A DNA stretch of 50,136 nucleotides, taken from the NCBI GenBank assembly GCA_902761225.1, contig CACWJQ010000023.1, positions 1-50,136 on the forward strand, given 5' to 3'. The notes under the pieces were generated by a model that had not been told where the DNA came from, ran no database searches, and was given only the letters and a program-made list of their open reading frames with translations. Source of the DNA: an uncultured Lachnospiraceae bacterium (lineage in GTDB: Bacteria > Bacillota > Clostridia > Lachnospirales > Lachnospiraceae). Shown one piece after another: positions 49,773 through 50,136 of this stretch. The position numbers and the translations under genes were made by a program. How positions within the stretch are numbered: position 1 is the stretch's first letter; every line of letters starts with the position of its first letter.

Positions 49773-49822
49773 GTTAGCATTAGCTAACACTAGATGATAA
49801 CATCCGATCACGTCTCTGTCTA
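49773..49822 (-). promoter_or_regulatory. Promoter with palindromic operator upstream of the DUF6796-like gene
   Basis: On the minus strand TAGACA (49822-49817), a 17-base spacer and TATCAT (49799-49794). The perfect 6-bp inverted repeat GTTAGC-ATTA-GCTAAC (49773-49788) lies across the expected start point, which suggests a TetR/MarR/PadR-type repressor site. Just downstream an AGGAGG site and ATG (49759) open only a 6-codon frame. The region 49685-49772 otherwise holds no gene. Confidence 0.6.
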
Positions 49823-49834
49823 TAATCTACCGGC

Positions 49835-49871
49835 AAAAAAACGGGTAACTACGCACTAAACGCAGTTACCC
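49835..49871 (-). terminator. Terminator of the alpha/beta hydrolase gene
   Basis: GGGTAACTGCG and CGTAGTTACCC (49871-49861 and 49853-49843 on the minus strand) form an 11-bp stem with one mismatch, followed by a G and a run of seven T (49841-49835). It lies 43 bases after the hydrolase stop. Confidence 0.88.
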
Positions 49872-49913
49872 TCGCTTTGCCCGGATTTCCGTTGTCTTTT
49901 CATTCATCCGCCT

Positions 49914-50136
49914 TTATTTAAGATGCTCATTCATGAAATTCTCGATTTTATCGAATGGGATATAATCCCTGTCTCCGCCGTCATACAGATCTGTGTGTAC
50001 GGCATCAGGAATGATCATGAGTTCCTTGTTATCCACATACTTGCTGTCCTTTGTCATATCAGCATAGGCATCCTTTGAGAAGTAGCACGAATGCGCCTTT
50101 TCTCCGTGGATAAGAAGCACTGCGCTTCTGATCTCG
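49914..50136 (-). CDS. Alpha/beta hydrolase, C-terminal fragment at window edge
   Basis: The frame enters from the right edge and ends at TAA 49916-49914. The visible 73 residues include the late-strand segment SAVLLIHGEKAH, and the segment MIIPDAVHTDLYDGG with the likely catalytic His. The last helix is FDKIENFMNEHLK. This matches the C-terminal half of alpha/beta hydrolases of the dienelactone-hydrolase/YcjY-like type. The nucleophile Ser region lies outside the window, so substrate and exact family cannot be judged. A strong terminator follows. Confidence 0.8.
   Translation of the reverse strand, partial: EIRSAVLLIHGEKAHSCYFSKDAYADMTKDSKYVDNKELMIIPDAVHTDLYDGGDRDYIPFDKIENFMNEHLK

Noticed and set aside
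49700-49793. A frame with a GTG start (V/MLANANLGGIDAKGEK...) before the DUF6796-like gene
   Set aside because: Its start lies at the predicted transcription start and over the palindrome, with no ribosome site; probably fortuitous.
1-50136. tRNA, rRNA, insertion sequences, integrase or att sites
   Set aside because: No cloverleaf-like, rRNA-like, transposase or integrase sequence was recognised on either strand by eye; a tRNAscan or ISfinder run could overturn this.

Overview
The window looks like a chromosomal segment of a Gram-positive, plant-polysaccharide-degrading Lachnospiraceae-type anaerobe (Butyrivibrio/Pseudobutyrivibrio-like). This is an inference from several signs: strong AGGAGG ribosome binding sites, TTGACA-17-TATAAT promoters, a lipobox-bearing sugar-binding lipoprotein, many intracellular arabinose/galactose-releasing glycosidases, an SLH-type cell-surface protein, and an unusually dense c-di-GMP signalling set (four GGDEF proteins and one HD-GYP protein in 50 kb). 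I see no rRNA, tRNA, CRISPR array, transposase or phage gene.

Layout. 1-448: 5' end of a GH127-type beta-L-arabinofuranosidase gene (-). 449-798: two divergent promoters and a yybP-ykoY (Mn2+) riboswitch with an overlapping terminator, controlling an ArsB/NhaD/SLC13-like permease (799-2067). 2081-6452 (-): HD-GYP protein, a TIR-transmembrane-propeller protein and a NudC-like NUDIX hydrolase translationally linked to the TIR gene. 6681-19563 (-): a nearly gap-free run of ten genes. It starts with two GGDEF proteins, continues with two tandem MutS-like ATPases and a PlsC-like acyltransferase, then GH43, aldo/keto reductase, GH51 arabinofuranosidase, CE1-like esterase and GNAT. 19756-20688: glutathione peroxidase followed by an internally deleted, frameshifted MarR/OhrR-type regulator. 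20927-28515 (-): HAD phosphatase, LRR-SLH surface protein, rhodanese-TtcA-like fusion, radical SAM protein overlapping a flavodoxin gene, and a membrane-anchored staphylococcal-type lipase. 28738-30882 (-): GH27 alpha-galactosidase and a membrane HEYGH protein. 31000-35556 (+): LacI regulator and a sugar ABC importer without its own ATPase. 35569-39471 (+): heterodimeric ABC exporter behind a 35-codon leader peptide and an attenuator. 39465-43317 (-): tcdA, a MntP-ZIP fusion transporter, and a PAS-GGDEF protein with a terminator-containing leader. 43605-46399 (+): XRE-TPR regulator and ABC exporter. 46423-50136 (-): 7TM-PAS-GGDEF protein, two small membrane proteins, and the 3' end of an alpha/beta hydrolase.

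How it fits together. The sugar ABC importer, GH127, GH51, GH43, GH27 and CE1-like esterase suggest uptake and cytoplasmic breakdown of arabinose- and galactose-containing, partly acylated oligosaccharides. None of these hydrolases shows a signal peptide. Two manganese-linked loci (the riboswitch permease and the MntP-ZIP fusion) suggest active metal control. The most notable signals are the leader-peptide attenuator on the ABC exporter pair, the MntP-ZIP fusion, the NUDIX-TIR gene pair, the decayed MarR regulator next to its peroxidase together with near-identical promoters at gpx and the lipase, and the lipase fused to an AIG1/Pr6Pr-like membrane domain.
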